DNA of 64,000 nucleotides from Symbiodinium natans (GCA_905221605.1 CAJNDS010002188.1:184001-248000); one strand, 5' to 3'; positions 37,601 through 48,891 are shown, numbered from the stretch's first letter. The notes: generated by a model from the sequence alone, not told the origin. Numbers and translations: made by a program.

Positions 37601-40050
37601 CTTGACCCTGGCCGTGTCGCCATGACTTGCCGCCACTCGGAGGTCCTGTGTGGCAGAATGCTGTAATCAGCTACGCTCAGATCCTCCTTCAGGGAGGTGA
37701 TTCGCAACTCCCAGCGGTATACAAGGAAGAAGAAAGGTGTGGTGAACTGCAGAGAAGCACCGAGCCCCGACACAGCAAGCATTAATGATTCTTCCAGGAT
37801 AATTTTTCTGAAAGCCCTACCGAGATCCGGCAAGGTGTTCAAATTCGAGGATCATGCTTGCTGAGCTTTGTCGCTAGGGGCCCTGGCCGGCCTTCGACGA
37901 CAGGACCGCATGCGGTGCCTGATCAGTACACGTACAAGATGCAGGTGAAGACTCCCGTAAAACAGGCAGCGGTCTTGCCTGCTTGCAACGAACCACCTCG
38001 CAAGCAATTGGAACAAGCATCTTCAGGAAGAATGTGTGACGCACGTGCTGACAATTACATGCCCGAAGCTGAGTCACTCGCAAGATTCACTTTCCAAGGA
38101 TCCAAGCTAGTCGAGCAAATCAATCCATCTCTGTCAAAGAAGACTTTAAACCTCGGGCACGCGGAGCTTTACCCTTGTCCCTTTCAAGCTGCTGCGCAGC
38201 TGTCACTGCGGCAGATACGTATGCTTGGAGCCGTCTGGGCCATCGGCCTGCCACGATGAATGCAACAACGCAGGCAGCAATAAGATACATGTACAGTACT
38301 GGCAGCGCACGCACTACGCCTGAGAAACCTCTGTCGGGCAAGTGAGATTTCCAGGCGGCCGCACCTCAAAGACATACACTGCCACACTGCACACTGCGGA
38401 GGACCACTGAGTCACCATGGTCGCCCTGAGCCATCGGCGCACTTGATGTTGGAGAACGGACTGCTACCGAAAATCAGCGGATACTCCTCAGCCTGTCAAG
38501 ATTTCCGGTTACACCCTCGCACATGTGGTCTTTTGCCGAACTCAATTGGCCAAACAGTTTATTTACAGGAGTGAGATGAGCATGGTGGCCGCAAGATAGA
38601 TAGAGCTCTCTGAAGGGGCGGATCGAGCTGAAGAAAAGTCAACGTGACTCTGCTTCTTTCAGGCCTGTAAAGGCGGGTCCGACGCATTGACTTTGGCACC
38701 GGCGTCCACAAGCACTCTGATGGTCTCGTGCTGAAAGTGCGCTGCCTGGAGCGGAGTTTGGTCGTCCTGGTCCTGCAATGGCTCGGAGCCGACAGGGCGT
38801 ACATCAGGATCATGTTTCTTGAGTTTGGTCTTCCGGTGCCCTTCGAACCCCCGAGTCCGTGGCTCAACGCATGAACTACAAACACCAACACTTCCAACGC
38901 AATTCTCCAACCCAATCAGAACCATGCATGAATTTAAACCTACAACCTGGACAGGCTTGAAACTTGAAACTCTTGATGACCGGTGGAGGGCTGACAAGGC
39001 CAGATCTGCGTTTCCGAGATCACATCCTAAGTTGAACCGCGCCATCACCATCGACAAACGTCCTGAAGGCCCATGTGTCTGCCTGCTTAAGCGTTGGGAT
39101 CCGAACCGCTTTGCTGTTGACTGGATTGCTTGAGTTTCAGCTGCTTGAGACACCACCGAAATTTTGCTTTGGGGACTGAAGTTGCACCTGCGCACGAGGG
39201 GCCAGGGCACGCATGCTGAAGTCATTTGGTCAAAAATGGCAACGCATGTATGTATATATGTATCTTTTATTTCTGTCACAATTCACACGGCATCCCAAAA
39301 TTTAGACAGCGCATTACGAAAGACTGCCTGCTCCCCAACCTAGTCAACGCCTCTCCTTCATTTGGGCTTATTGGGTCCTTGGCTTCTTTATTGGCGCCGG
39401 CGTCCAAAAGCACCTTGACCGTCTTGGTTTGTCCTCGGCTTGCGGCCGTGTGGAGCGGCGTCCTGCCGTCCTTGTCCTGCAAAAGTTTTGCGCAAATGAC
39501 GGTTTGAAATGTGCCCCTGGACCCCGAAGAAGCATACATGTTCCGAAATGATCATACGCCCCGAGCTTTGATGCTGGCGCTGCAAAACTGTGTCCCCAGC
39601 GCAACAACCACAAACACGCCCAACCATCCCCGCTTTCCCCCCAAGTTCGAGGGACTTCACATGAAGGTCATATACATATGTATATATATATACATAGATA
39701 TAATTACATATTTATATACTACGATTTGTACAGCATGTATTTATATGTATATGTATATGTATATGCATATGCATATGTATATATACTACGATTCATGTAT
39801 GTATGTATGTATGTATGTATGTATATCGCCCCCGATCCACCCCCAATGCTTTTCAGAATCTTCTCACTCCAGATGTATTCTCTTGCTTGTATATGCAGAT
39901 GCAGAAAACGCTGGAAATACCGATGGCTTCCGATTTTTAATGATAGTTTCCGACTTCTTTCTTATAGCGATGCGTACATGCAGATGCCAGAAATAGACTA
40001 CCAGGATCTGGTGGTCCATTTCTGGTGTTACCGACTTCGTTCTCACGGCG

Positions 40051-40087
<37 letters not shown>

Positions 40088-43000
40088 TTTGTGTATGTGC
40101 GCGTGCGTGCCGAATGCGAATATGGCCTGCCTAAAACCCAGGAAATAGGGACAGTACAGCACTTTCGCTTCTCCAGACTGCAGAAGTGTTGTGCTGTCCC
40201 GATTTTGTGCCTGCGTGGGGACGAGGAAATAGGGTCAGTACTTTTTTTTTGCGTGCAGGTACCAATAATGTGCCTGCACTGTCCCTTAAGAACCTGAAAC
40301 ACCAGTTGTTGCAGAACTATCTCCTCGAGGTCGTACAGTATCTTAAATAATCAATCCCCAAAACTATATACCTTTTCGAAAATATCTCAAGCACTCATCC
40401 CCCGATAAGCAAAACCTGAACTCTGTACTAAACACTATACCTCAGCTCTCGGAGCGAGCTTGTTTGATTTAAGGCAACCGTGCTCCTGGCCCCCTCGCCT
40501 CCTTGCCTGGTGTCCCGCCCGGTCTCCAGCAAACCTAAACTCCCTTGAAGTCTCTAAGCTTCGTAGAGCCCCTAAACCCCCTTAAAGCCTCTAAGCTTCT
40601 TGATGTCCCGAAATTCCCAGAAAGTCTCTACTGCAAGCTTCTTGTGGGCCCCTGTCCGTCAAAATATCTAAAGCTTCTCGAAGCCTCTAAACTCCCCTAA
40701 TGTGAGGCCCCTAAACTCCCTTAAAGTCTCTTGAGGCCCGTAAACTCTCCTCAAGTCTCTGAATCTTCTTGATACCCCTACACTCCTTTGAAGATTGATT
40801 TTGAATGCTTGTTGCGGCCTCGAAACTCTTTCAAACGTGAAAGCCTAAGCTGAACTCGCGTAAAGTCTCCAAACTTCTTGAGGCTCCGAAACTCCCTTGG
40901 AGTCTCTACTGTAAGCTTCCAAACTCCCTTAAAGTCTCTAAGCTCCTTGGAGCCAAGAAACTCCCTGAAAGTCTCTGAGCTTATTGATGTCCCGAAATTC
41001 CCTCAAAATCTCGCCTGTAAGCTTCTTGAGACCCCTAGACTCGTTACAGTAGCTCAGCTTCCTGCGGCCCCGAAACTTCTCTAAAGTCTCTAGGCTTCTT
41101 GAGGCCCCTACACTCCTTCAAAGTGAGGCCCCTAAATTCCCTTAAGTCTCTAAGTTCCTTGATGCCTCTAAACCCCCTTGAAGTTTGATTTGAAAGCTTC
41201 TTGTGGGCCCTAAACCCCCTTGAAATCTTAAAGTCTAGGCTCCTTGCAGCCTCCCTAAAGTGTCCCTACACCTGCAGCTGTAAGACGGTAAGCCGGCTTT
41301 TTTGTTGTGATCCGCATGGAATTCTCGTCCCAAGCACACGTTCTAGTCGAGAAAAAGGGAAGATCGTCTACAGGCTTAGACAATGGCTGAAGATGATTTT
41401 GCTGTCTCGACCGCCAGACTAATCTCTTGTCCGGCAAACCGAGTTCTGTATAACCACTATAGTCAGCGTTCATTGCTTTTATTCCTGCGCTCCGCGCACT
41501 CCACTCCAGATACCAGGATGAGTCTGGAGCACAGGGGCCCGAGACTCTGGATTACACATTCTGGAAATCTGGAGTCTGGAGTGAATGTGCTCCAGATTCA
41601 TTCTGGAAATCTGGTAAAAAAGAAAATTATTCTCTGTCAGTTTACAGCATCCCAAACATTAGACAGCGCATTACGAAAGACTGCCCCTCCGACCTAATCA
41701 AGTAACTGGGTCCTTGGCTTCTATCTTGGCGCCGGCGTGCAGAAGCACCTTGACCATCTTGGTTTGTCCTCGGCTTGCAGCGTTGTGGAGCGGGGTCCTG
41801 CCGTCCTTGTCCTGCCAGGGCTCTTCGAAAATGACAGTCTAGAACTAGGGCTGAGGAGAAGCGGCGTGAGAAGCGGGAGAGCGCCCCCACCACAGCCACA
41901 ACCACATCCATCTCCCCTCCCGAGCCGACATGCGCACGTAGAGGTGATGGCGAGGGAAAGGCCCCCTTGCGCATACAGCTTTGCTGTTGCAAGGGCCGGT
42001 GCCCTTGAATCTCTGTATCCGGTGCAAGAACTGCCCAGATCTCAATCTCCCATGCAAACGCCGACGTTCCGGCATTCCTGATGATATCGAAGGAGGGACT
42101 GGCAAAGGAGGCCACAAGCTGGATTCCAAGATCAAATCCTAGGAAGCCCGATGTGCCCAGCAACTTCATTTTTGGGCAGAGTTTTCAGGCTTACGAGTTC
42201 ACGTCGAGGCATCTGCGACATTCAATGCCACCTTCAGCCACGCTCGATGAGCAACGAGAAATAAGCCCACCTATGGCCCCATGTTCTAGGAGTGAAAATG
42301 TGGACTCAGAGATGGTGTGCTATAGATTGACCCGCAAAAGACTTTGCTTTGCAGATGGGCTCGGCAGACCGAGTCGGTCGCAAGCTCTGGACTTGGGGGC
42401 CTGTGGCTGCAGACCAGGCCGCGCTCAATAGTCTCACTGGCACTGCACTGAACTCACTTCCTTGATGTGAGTGGCACCCCTCACTCGGGCTGATGGCTTA
42501 CGGTGTCCTTGGCGTCGACATCGGCCCCGGCGTCCGCAAGCACCTTTTCCGTCTCAGAATGTCCTTGGGCATTTCACGTGCTCTCTTTGTTCCATTGTCA
42601 ACCTGTGAGTTGGACCGCACGACCTTTTTGTAGTGGCGTCTTGGGGGTTAGGGCTGAGGATTAAGGACCCAGAAGCGTCCACAAGCACCTTAACCATCTC
42701 GGCATGTGCTTGGGCATTTCATGCGCTTCCCTTTGTTCCCTTGTAAACGTATGAGATTTGGAACACACAAACTTCATGTCGCGGCGTTTGGGAGCTATAG
42801 ACGTCTCCTTGACATGGGTGACAAGGCACCGTGAAAGCTAAGGACCTGGGATAAATCAGCTTCCAAGATGAGCCAAGCACTTCTCCACTTTCTTGTCATG
42901 TCGCCTGTCATCGCAGCCAGGTGCAGCGGAGCTTTGCCCTCCTTCTCCTGCCAGGACTTTCCGTGGGTGGCTTGGTGTTGGGCTGCGGGAAAAGGGGAGG

Positions 43001-44968
43001 GATGGCGCCAGGCCGTGTCCGAGGAGGTGAACAGGGGGAAGCGGGCGCAATCAAGGGAACCCTCATTTTCGAGGATCATGTTCTGGGTTCATACGGAAGT
43101 TACCATTTTATAACGCCATGTTATCCATACCATAGATAGCCCACTTTTTGGTATCTGAATATAAGCTCCTCAAGTCATGCACGTTACCGAGTTTGCCGTG
43201 TCAATGCGTTTGCAGTTAACTAAGCAAGAAGCCAATGTTTTTTGAGCTTGCGATTCGGAGCCCTGGCGAACTGAACGTCCTCACAGTACAACAACCACAA
43301 ACACCTCCAATGCCCCACCCGAAGCACAACTTTGCAACAGAGCCTTGATTGGCATCAGACTCACAGGAATATATGATCGGAGGGCGGGCCGACCGAAAGG
43401 GGCAAAGACGTAGACTCGGAGACGAAGTCCCATGGACTGAGCCGTGACAGATGTCTTCCGTTTTTCGCGGGCCCCGTGACTTAAGTGTTGGGATCCGCTT
43501 CTTGCTGTTGCGTTGGCTTCAGGTCTTGACCTACCATCTCGAGAGACTTTGCTGGGCTTGAAAGGCCCCGCAAGCTTTGGACTGGACCTCTGCAAGGTGC
43601 ACCTCTTTTTCGGGCTATCAGCTACAGTACTGACCTCCTTGGCGTTGACGTCGGCCCCGGCGTCCAGAAGCACCTTGGCGGTCTCGGAATGTCCTTGGGT
43701 GCATTTCACGCGCTTGCCTTTGTTGACTTGTAAATGTATGAGACCTGCAAAACACGAACGCGAAACACATGAGATTGTTTCAGCTTATTGCTGTCATCGT
43801 TGTTCCTACTCTGCCTCACTTTTTTATGACCTCAATACGAATTTGCAGGCAACCGAAAAACTCGCTTTGTACTTGGTTTATTTCGTTCACTCGCTCTGTT
43901 CAGTTCTCTGAAAGCTAATTGAGAAGAGAACCCACAGGAAAACGGCAAAACCATTCATGTTCGTTCGTGATTGCTGCTGCCCGTTCGGTGTCCTTACGCT
44001 CGTATCCTCACAGTGGTCACTTCTCAACAACATGTTTCTTGCACCTCACCGCCGTAGAAGGAGAAAACCTGTCGAGTCGTGAAGACAACAGCCAACATGG
44101 GGTTCTGATGGGTTTTGAGCTAAGAAGAGTCTGAGGCTCGCGAGGTAGCAGACGGAAGATTGAAAGCTTCAAGGGAGCACAGAGAGAATCCTAAAGTGGT
44201 TTCTGCCTATTTCCTTCGCGTGGCGACGCCTTGGAGGTCTAAACGACCCCTTTCCTATACACAGCGAACGACCTAGAAACAATATGCAACAGCAAGCTGC
44301 AACAGATGATCCAAGTAGAGCACTTTTCCTGTCGTGTCACCTGTCGATGCAGCCATGTGCAGCGCAGTCAGGCCATTCTTGTCCTGACAAGGCTTTCCTT
44401 CGGGGCGGCTTGGAGTTGGCCCGTGGGAACAGGGGGAGGGCACTTGCAGTGAAGGAGGGGAAGAGGCAGGGGAGAGCCCTTTGACTAGTATGTATCGTTC
44501 GTGGCCTTGGAGCCCTTGCATGTCTCAGGCGCGCGAGCTACAAATATGTCTACTAAGCCAAATCTAAACCTCATGTAGGGCCTTGACTGCTTTCGTGTTC
44601 CTGATGATCGGAGGCTAAGGACCTACCACGATTAACGTCCTCAAGCCCCCGGTTATTGTTCCCAAGCGCCTGGTGACTTAGGCTTTGGGATGTGATGGCT
44701 CTTCAGTGTTTCCAAGCTTTTGGTTCCAGGCCTTGAGGCACCTGCAGCCTACAAAAGCCGACTTAGCCAAAATTCAATGTCCTGTCTTTCGACTTAGGAG
44801 GAATATTTTCTTAGCTTTCCCCAACCCTAGCTCCTTGTCGTCGGGGTCGGCGCCCTTGACCAGCAGCTCTTTGACTTTGGCCGCGTCGCCTTGCTTGGCA
44901 GCCTCTCGGAGCTCGGAGCCCAAGTCGGCGGAGCAAAGGACGAGGGCGAGCAGCACGAAACGGAACAT
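22518..44968 (-). CDS. Giant 21-exon gene: signal peptide, 14 ankyrin repeats, multi-pass membrane region
   Basis: Exons (minus strand, 5' to 3'): 44968-44834, 44383-44341, 43693-43638, 42947-42905, 42563-42508, 41811-41713, 39476-39378, 38772-38680, 37645-37565, 36205-36107, 31848-31738, 28697-28599, 27097-26999, 26472-26374, 25806-25759, 25603-25559, 25142-25047, 24813-24554, 24376-23519, 23402-23313, 22833-22518. All junctions keep frame, giving 974 residues. Residues 1-14 (MFRFVLLALVLCSA) look like a signal peptide. Residues 15-467 are ankyrin repeats of the form DKDGRTPLHTAAS...KVLLDAGAN. Hydrophobic passes lie near 526-544, 601-629, 656-675, 740-762, 813-835, 886-905 and 909-928. Ankyrin plus membrane passes recall channel or receptor architectures, but no TRP signature is seen. 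Donors are GA in 14 introns, GT in 5 and GC in 1. Exon 9 resembles the ankyrin part of exon 1, so two genes merged by my joining is an alternative. The model is by eye. Confidence 0.7.
22834..23312 (-). other. Intron 20 of the ankyrin-membrane gene, with CCCTAAA words
   Basis: GT-AG intron (CG|GTAACT ... aggcag|GCT) that joins in phase 2. It contains short CCCTAAA-type words at about 23150-23226. Confidence 0.6.
28974..29020. repeat. AT microsatellite and C homopolymer
   Basis: A (TA)n run with a few interruptions, followed by about twelve C. It lies in intron 11 of the ankyrin gene. Confidence 0.95.
29040..30890. repeat. Degenerate satellite in intron 11
   Basis: About 1.85 kb built from diverged copies of a unit of roughly 60-110 bp. 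Its marks are g(c)cacaccctaagaaatcct, cttctgggcc, ttcgtaat and aacccaagtaaa. Some twenty copies can be seen, all in the same sense and with variable length. No coding potential is evident. It fills most of the intron between the ankyrin exons at 28.6 and 31.7 kb. Confidence 0.85.
31027..31541. repeat. 0.5-kb near-perfect palindrome (foldback) in intron 11
   Basis: The left arm starts gcaaaatttgctaaaa and runs through caaaaccatggagccgggag. The right arm ends with the reverse complement, ctcccggctccatggttttg ... caaaatttgc. The arms match almost base for base towards a centre near 31,284. They are rich in A8/T8 runs and contain caggagca and catggtttttt blocks. A TA microsatellite abuts the right end. 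This could be a foldback transposon, or a snap-back copy made in replication or assembly. Confidence 0.9.
31542..31673. repeat. AT-rich microsatellite
   Basis: (TA)n with ttta and tgta interruptions, directly beside the palindrome and 65 bp from the end of the 31.7-kb exon. Confidence 0.95.
31849..36106 (-). other. Intron 10 of the ankyrin gene (4.3 kb)
   Basis: No ankyrin exon is visible in this stretch. Segment 33050-33670 is a diverged copy of 37850-38460. Segments at 31942-32240 and about 35225-35460 resemble 27225-27460 (words such as atattcgaggat, gctttgt, gcggttcttg, ggatggctac). A CCCTAAA tract lies at 33795-33870 and a C homopolymer at about 34962-34977. A run of about 350 bp from 35680 has repeated words such as agtatccc and cccagcccc. 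The donor side is CAG|GACCAG. Confidence 0.55.
33050..33670. repeat. Intronic duplication, copy A
   Basis: Matches 37850-38460 through several anchors in order: aaacaggcagc, aacaagcatcttc.ggaagaa, gacaattaca, taaacctcggg, tcgggcaag and gatgt.ggac/gaac. The homology is diverged but collinear over about 620 bp. Confidence 0.7.
37850..38460. repeat. Intronic duplication, copy B
   Basis: Partner of 33050-33670 with the same order of anchors. It sits in intron 8, between the ankyrin exons at 38.7 and 37.6 kb. Confidence 0.7.
39660..39830. repeat. TA/TATG/TGTA microsatellites in intron 6
   Basis: Runs of tatatgtata, tatgtatatgca and (tgta)n with short unique spacers. Confidence 0.9.
40052..40086. 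repeat. GT microsatellite
   Basis: A (gt)n run of about 17 units in intron 6. It is followed at 40148-40200 by a near-perfect hairpin (gggacagtacagcacttt ... agtgttgtgctgtccc). Confidence 0.9.
40490..41270. repeat. Degenerate minisatellite with a unit of about 35 bp, in intron 6
   Basis: About 20 diverged repeats of ccctaaactcccttaaagt continuing ctctaagcttcttgagg. Length and sequence vary. Not coding. Confidence 0.85.
42655..42708 (-). pseudogene. Decayed ankyrin half-exon
   Basis: Between the half-exons at 42947-42905 and 42563-42508 lies a third, damaged copy. Read from 42708 it gives AHAEMVKVLVDAS and then loses the GADVDAK end. The base after the acceptor is C instead of G. About 70 bp of flanking sequence also match the upstream flank of exon 42563-42508 and, more weakly, that of 43693-43638. 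This is a tandem copy of half-exon plus flank that has lost its function. Confidence 0.65.
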
Positions 44969-45156
44969 GGCTGGTTCTGTCCGACCTATACGGCCGCTAT
45001 GTGGTCTGTAGCTCAGCTCGCACGGGCCTGGTGAGCAGGAAAAAGCGGAGGACGGATTATACACAGCCAGTTCAATCTTAACAAAAACACAAAGACTCAG
45101 ATAAATGGATAAATGCAAACATAATACATGTATACTTTTCATGGTACTGTAGCATT

Positions 45157-45189
<33 letters not shown>

Positions 45190-45245
45190 ATGTATGTATG
45201 TGCTATGATACATATCTATATGCTATATATACACTTGTATGTTTG
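44969..45245. other. 5' flank of the ankyrin gene with TA microsatellite
   Basis: The start codon at 44968 is followed by a hydrophobic leader. Upstream (rightwards) a (TA)n/(TG)n run lies at about 45157-45200. No promoter motif can be named. Confidence 0.5.
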
Positions 45246-48200
45246 TATGCAATTGTGAGCTCTGAGTGAGTGAATCTGGGGATCCTTTTGAGACAAAAAC
45301 TTCGTTTTGGGATCCTCTCCATCGAGATGGACTTCGAATCTCCCGTGATGTTTGGGTACTGCTCTTCTCCTACGCTCAAGTCGGGGTGGTGAGATGGGAC
45401 TGTACTTGCTTGGGAACCAGGAAGTGCCCCAATTTCATCTGTCTCTTCCTTGCCCAATTCATGGACAATTACAAACAACTTTGATATCTAATTGGTGCGC
45501 CTGGGAGCGTAAACTTCTTGCACCGGAGGACCAACTTTTCATGGGTGCTTCTGGGAGCATAACCCTCTCGGTGTCCTACATTGTTTGGTGTCCTACATCG
45601 TTGTCACTCTCTTCCATTTGGCATGGAAGTGGTTCGTTAGGGAAGGCTCAATAGAATGCGGGACGCCACTTGTCCTATATCAGATATTCTTGCTTTTTAC
45701 TGACCAATCAATATCGCAAGTACATTTCGTACTAGAGATATTCCCTTCCAATATCCATGATAGAATATAAGTAGAAAACTCATCATGAACACGTACTCTT
45801 ATAAACAAGCAGATGAATCGGAATTCTCAAAATCATTACATTGACTAAGGTCTTCGATGATTTCAGCATTGAAGGAGCTACGATATAGATTTGTCCTCAC
45901 CAGATGGTCCTTGTTGCTTTCTCGGCAGCTTGGACAACGTCCGCAGGTCCGCAATGGCAACAATGTTCTTTGCAACTGTTGCCAGCGGTCAGATTTCCCA
46001 ATCATCCCAAGCTAAGCTGAACGAACCATCTGAGGGGATACCCTTCGAGAACCATGACCCCTAGACCCACCATCCTTCACAAATGCCCAAGCAGCTCTTC
46101 ACTACCAGCAGCAACACGCTGTGCGGCGGGCGCGCCCCGCCGCTGTTCGTCGGGGCTCGCGACCGGCAACCTGGTCAATTTTTCCAACTCTAGGAACTTG
46201 GGACGCTTGGCAATTCCTCGGGCTCCCAATCCTCAAGAAGCAGACTCCGAATTAGGCCTCGGATTTACGTCTAACATAAACCTTTGAAGGCTTCTGGAAA
46301 GTCTCATCAGGGAGCTTGGGCCACCCAAGAACTCATCTATCAGCGCTCTCTGTCTCTCTCTGATACATCGCCCTCTCTTTCGCAACTCCTTCGCTTGCGG
46401 ACGTGTGCCCACTAAAAAACGGTCACGCCTCTGTAGCGCGATGGGCTCGCTGTCCAGAGCCAGCACCAATGCGACCGCCCACCTCACAAGAGATGGTCTA
46501 GGCAAGCAAATTCCTAAAGGCCGCTCGTCAGTTCTGTTCGTGTGCTCTCTCTCTCTCTCTCACTTTCTCTCTCCCAGACACAGTTTTTGCTAAACCGACA
46601 AACTTTTGCAGATCTCTTCGCTTACGCTCTGGGAGATGGTTTGAGCGGCCCTGAGGATTTTGAAGGCCCAGAGCATGCGAAACTCTCATGGACCCTCTCG
46701 GCCTCGAAGCTGAAACACACCCCTGAACCTGAAGTACGCCGGCCCAACAGTTCTAGGAGCTCTCTGAAGCAAAGACAGGCCCTGGAAGCTACGTCAAGAG
46801 CTACGTCCGGCTCGTTTTCTGCAAGCTCAGCATGAGCCGAAGCAACTAAAGCAGCCCGCAAACGCGGCGCCCACATTCCTCAACCCTCGAACCTTGGATC
46901 CCAACAGTCTCTGTATCCTAATTGCGTTCGACGTGCGCCTGCAACCAGGGCCTCCCAGATTCCAGGTCAATACTCACGTGGGCCCGAGGAAAAGCCGTTT
47001 TGCCACTTAGTTTCGGAGTTTCATCGAGATCGGATTGCGCCTAGGAGCAGTAAAAATCAAATGCTCAAAGTTCCTGGATTTCACCTTGAGACATCGGAGG
47101 CCAATGTAACACCAATTTTCGACACTTCACGAGAATCCAGCAGTAGTCGATGGTTTCCCGGGTTCCGGATCGTTCTCTTTCATCACTTTAAGCTACCCGC
47201 AAATCTCCAGTTTTTAATTTCTGCACACCCGGCAATTTTTCTGGAGCTATGTCTGCACTGCTACGAGCACCGTCTGCAGTTACAGGCAGCCTGCGCGCAG
47301 CGCTGGAGATCTACGCCGCTCACCTGGCCGAGAGCTTCGGAGAGAGGGCGGACTACGTCGGCAACTTGTAGCGCGAAGCTATGAGCACCACAGACCGCCA
47401 AAGTTTGTCTGCGCTCAGCTCAGCATCGCTACTCAGCTACCCAGCTACCCAGCTACCCGCTGCCGGCATGGTGCCTGGTCGGCTCTGCACAGCATGGAAG
47501 TTGCTGGGTGCAGGCGCGAGCCCTGACAAAGCCACGCGCAGCTCACGAAACTCTCTGTGACTTCAAACTTATTCTCGATGCCGATGCCGCCAACCATCAT
47601 GCATTAGAAGCCAAGCAATCACAACAAGTAATCTCTTGCAGGGAAACAGTATCCAGCATAGGTGGGAAACGCTTGCAGGTAGACTTAGCGTCATACTTGT
47701 GGGACCTCGCTGGGCTGCACGGTGGCGCGATGTTGCGCCGGCAGGGCTGTCGGTGTCGCCGGTGGCACGTACGGGCTCTGCGCTGATGCCTGGATTAGCG
47801 ATGTAAGGAATTGTCCCTGTAGAACTGCGGCACACACGTACATGGCGAAGGCATGGGCACACCAAACACATGTTCTTGAACAGGCACTGGCGATGTTCTG
47901 GACAAGAACATCTGCACTCACTGTCAGTCACTCCAAGCGACACGAAGGAGTTGCAGGTTCTTGATGACACCACTGCAGTCGAAGCTGTCCTTGAGGGGGT
48001 TCAGAAGTCCACGCTTGAGAATCCCGGTATGGATTCTTTTCTTTTTTTTTTTGGGGGGGGGGGGGGGGGGTGGAGGACTCATGGCAAGTTTGAAGAGGTT
48101 TGGGAGCGCGGGCTCCCAGCATGTGCACGTCCAGGGCTTTCGGACTCCGATTCCAGGACCAAGACCACAACGGCCCCTGGAGCTGGGATCCATAGCCCGT

Positions 48201-48891
48201 GAACGGAGTCATACCCTCCGCCGAACCGCGCAAGAGTCGCTGGATTGGTGACGCTTCAGCATGAACGTGCCATGAGTCCTACCCGGCCCTACCCTAAGCC
48301 TTGGCCCCCTCATGTCCAAGCAAATCCCGTTTGTCATTTTCAACAGTGTAACTGGCTTCTACTGATTGCAAAAGCTCAGCAAAAGCAAGTCTCAACTTGC
48401 CGACAAGATGCGGCCTTCCGGTTGGGACTGTATGCCCCGAGCGTGGCGAGCTGCGCCAAGACAGCCTACTGAACTTGGACTCACCGATAAGTACAGAGCA
48501 CCCAGCTCAGAATCAATGCGTTCAGAGTGGAGTGACTGATTCTTCGCCGATGGCAGGAGGCGAGGCGGGGGATTCTTGTTCTTGTCTTGCATCCCCCAGC
48601 TCGTTCCCGTATCAGAAGCACAACGAACACCAAAAACCTGCCCAACAGCGTGGTCACGGGCCAAGCAAATCTTTCCCGCCACCATGAAACACGAGCCGGC
48701 TAGTCATGATGCACAATGAAGCCAGCCGGAGTACTACGCAGAAAATCTACATCAGATCTCTTGAGCTGTGTAGTCCTAAGCCTGAGCGCGAACTGGGCCA
48801 TAGCCAGGAGGTTCAGGGATTCATATAACATACTTCGGGTTTCATCTCGAATTAGAAGCTTCAAATCATTCTGCCAACAAATCCATTGGAT
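45246..48891. other. No confident gene
   Basis: Minus-strand open stretches at 46505-46233 and 46876-46622 have a charged, protein-like composition (RRDRFLVGTRPQAKELRKRG; AELAENEPDVALDVASRAC), but no domain is recognised and no join is evident. A CT microsatellite lies at about 46544-46565 and a T/G homopolymer run at 48040-48070. Nothing else stands out. Confidence 0.35.
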
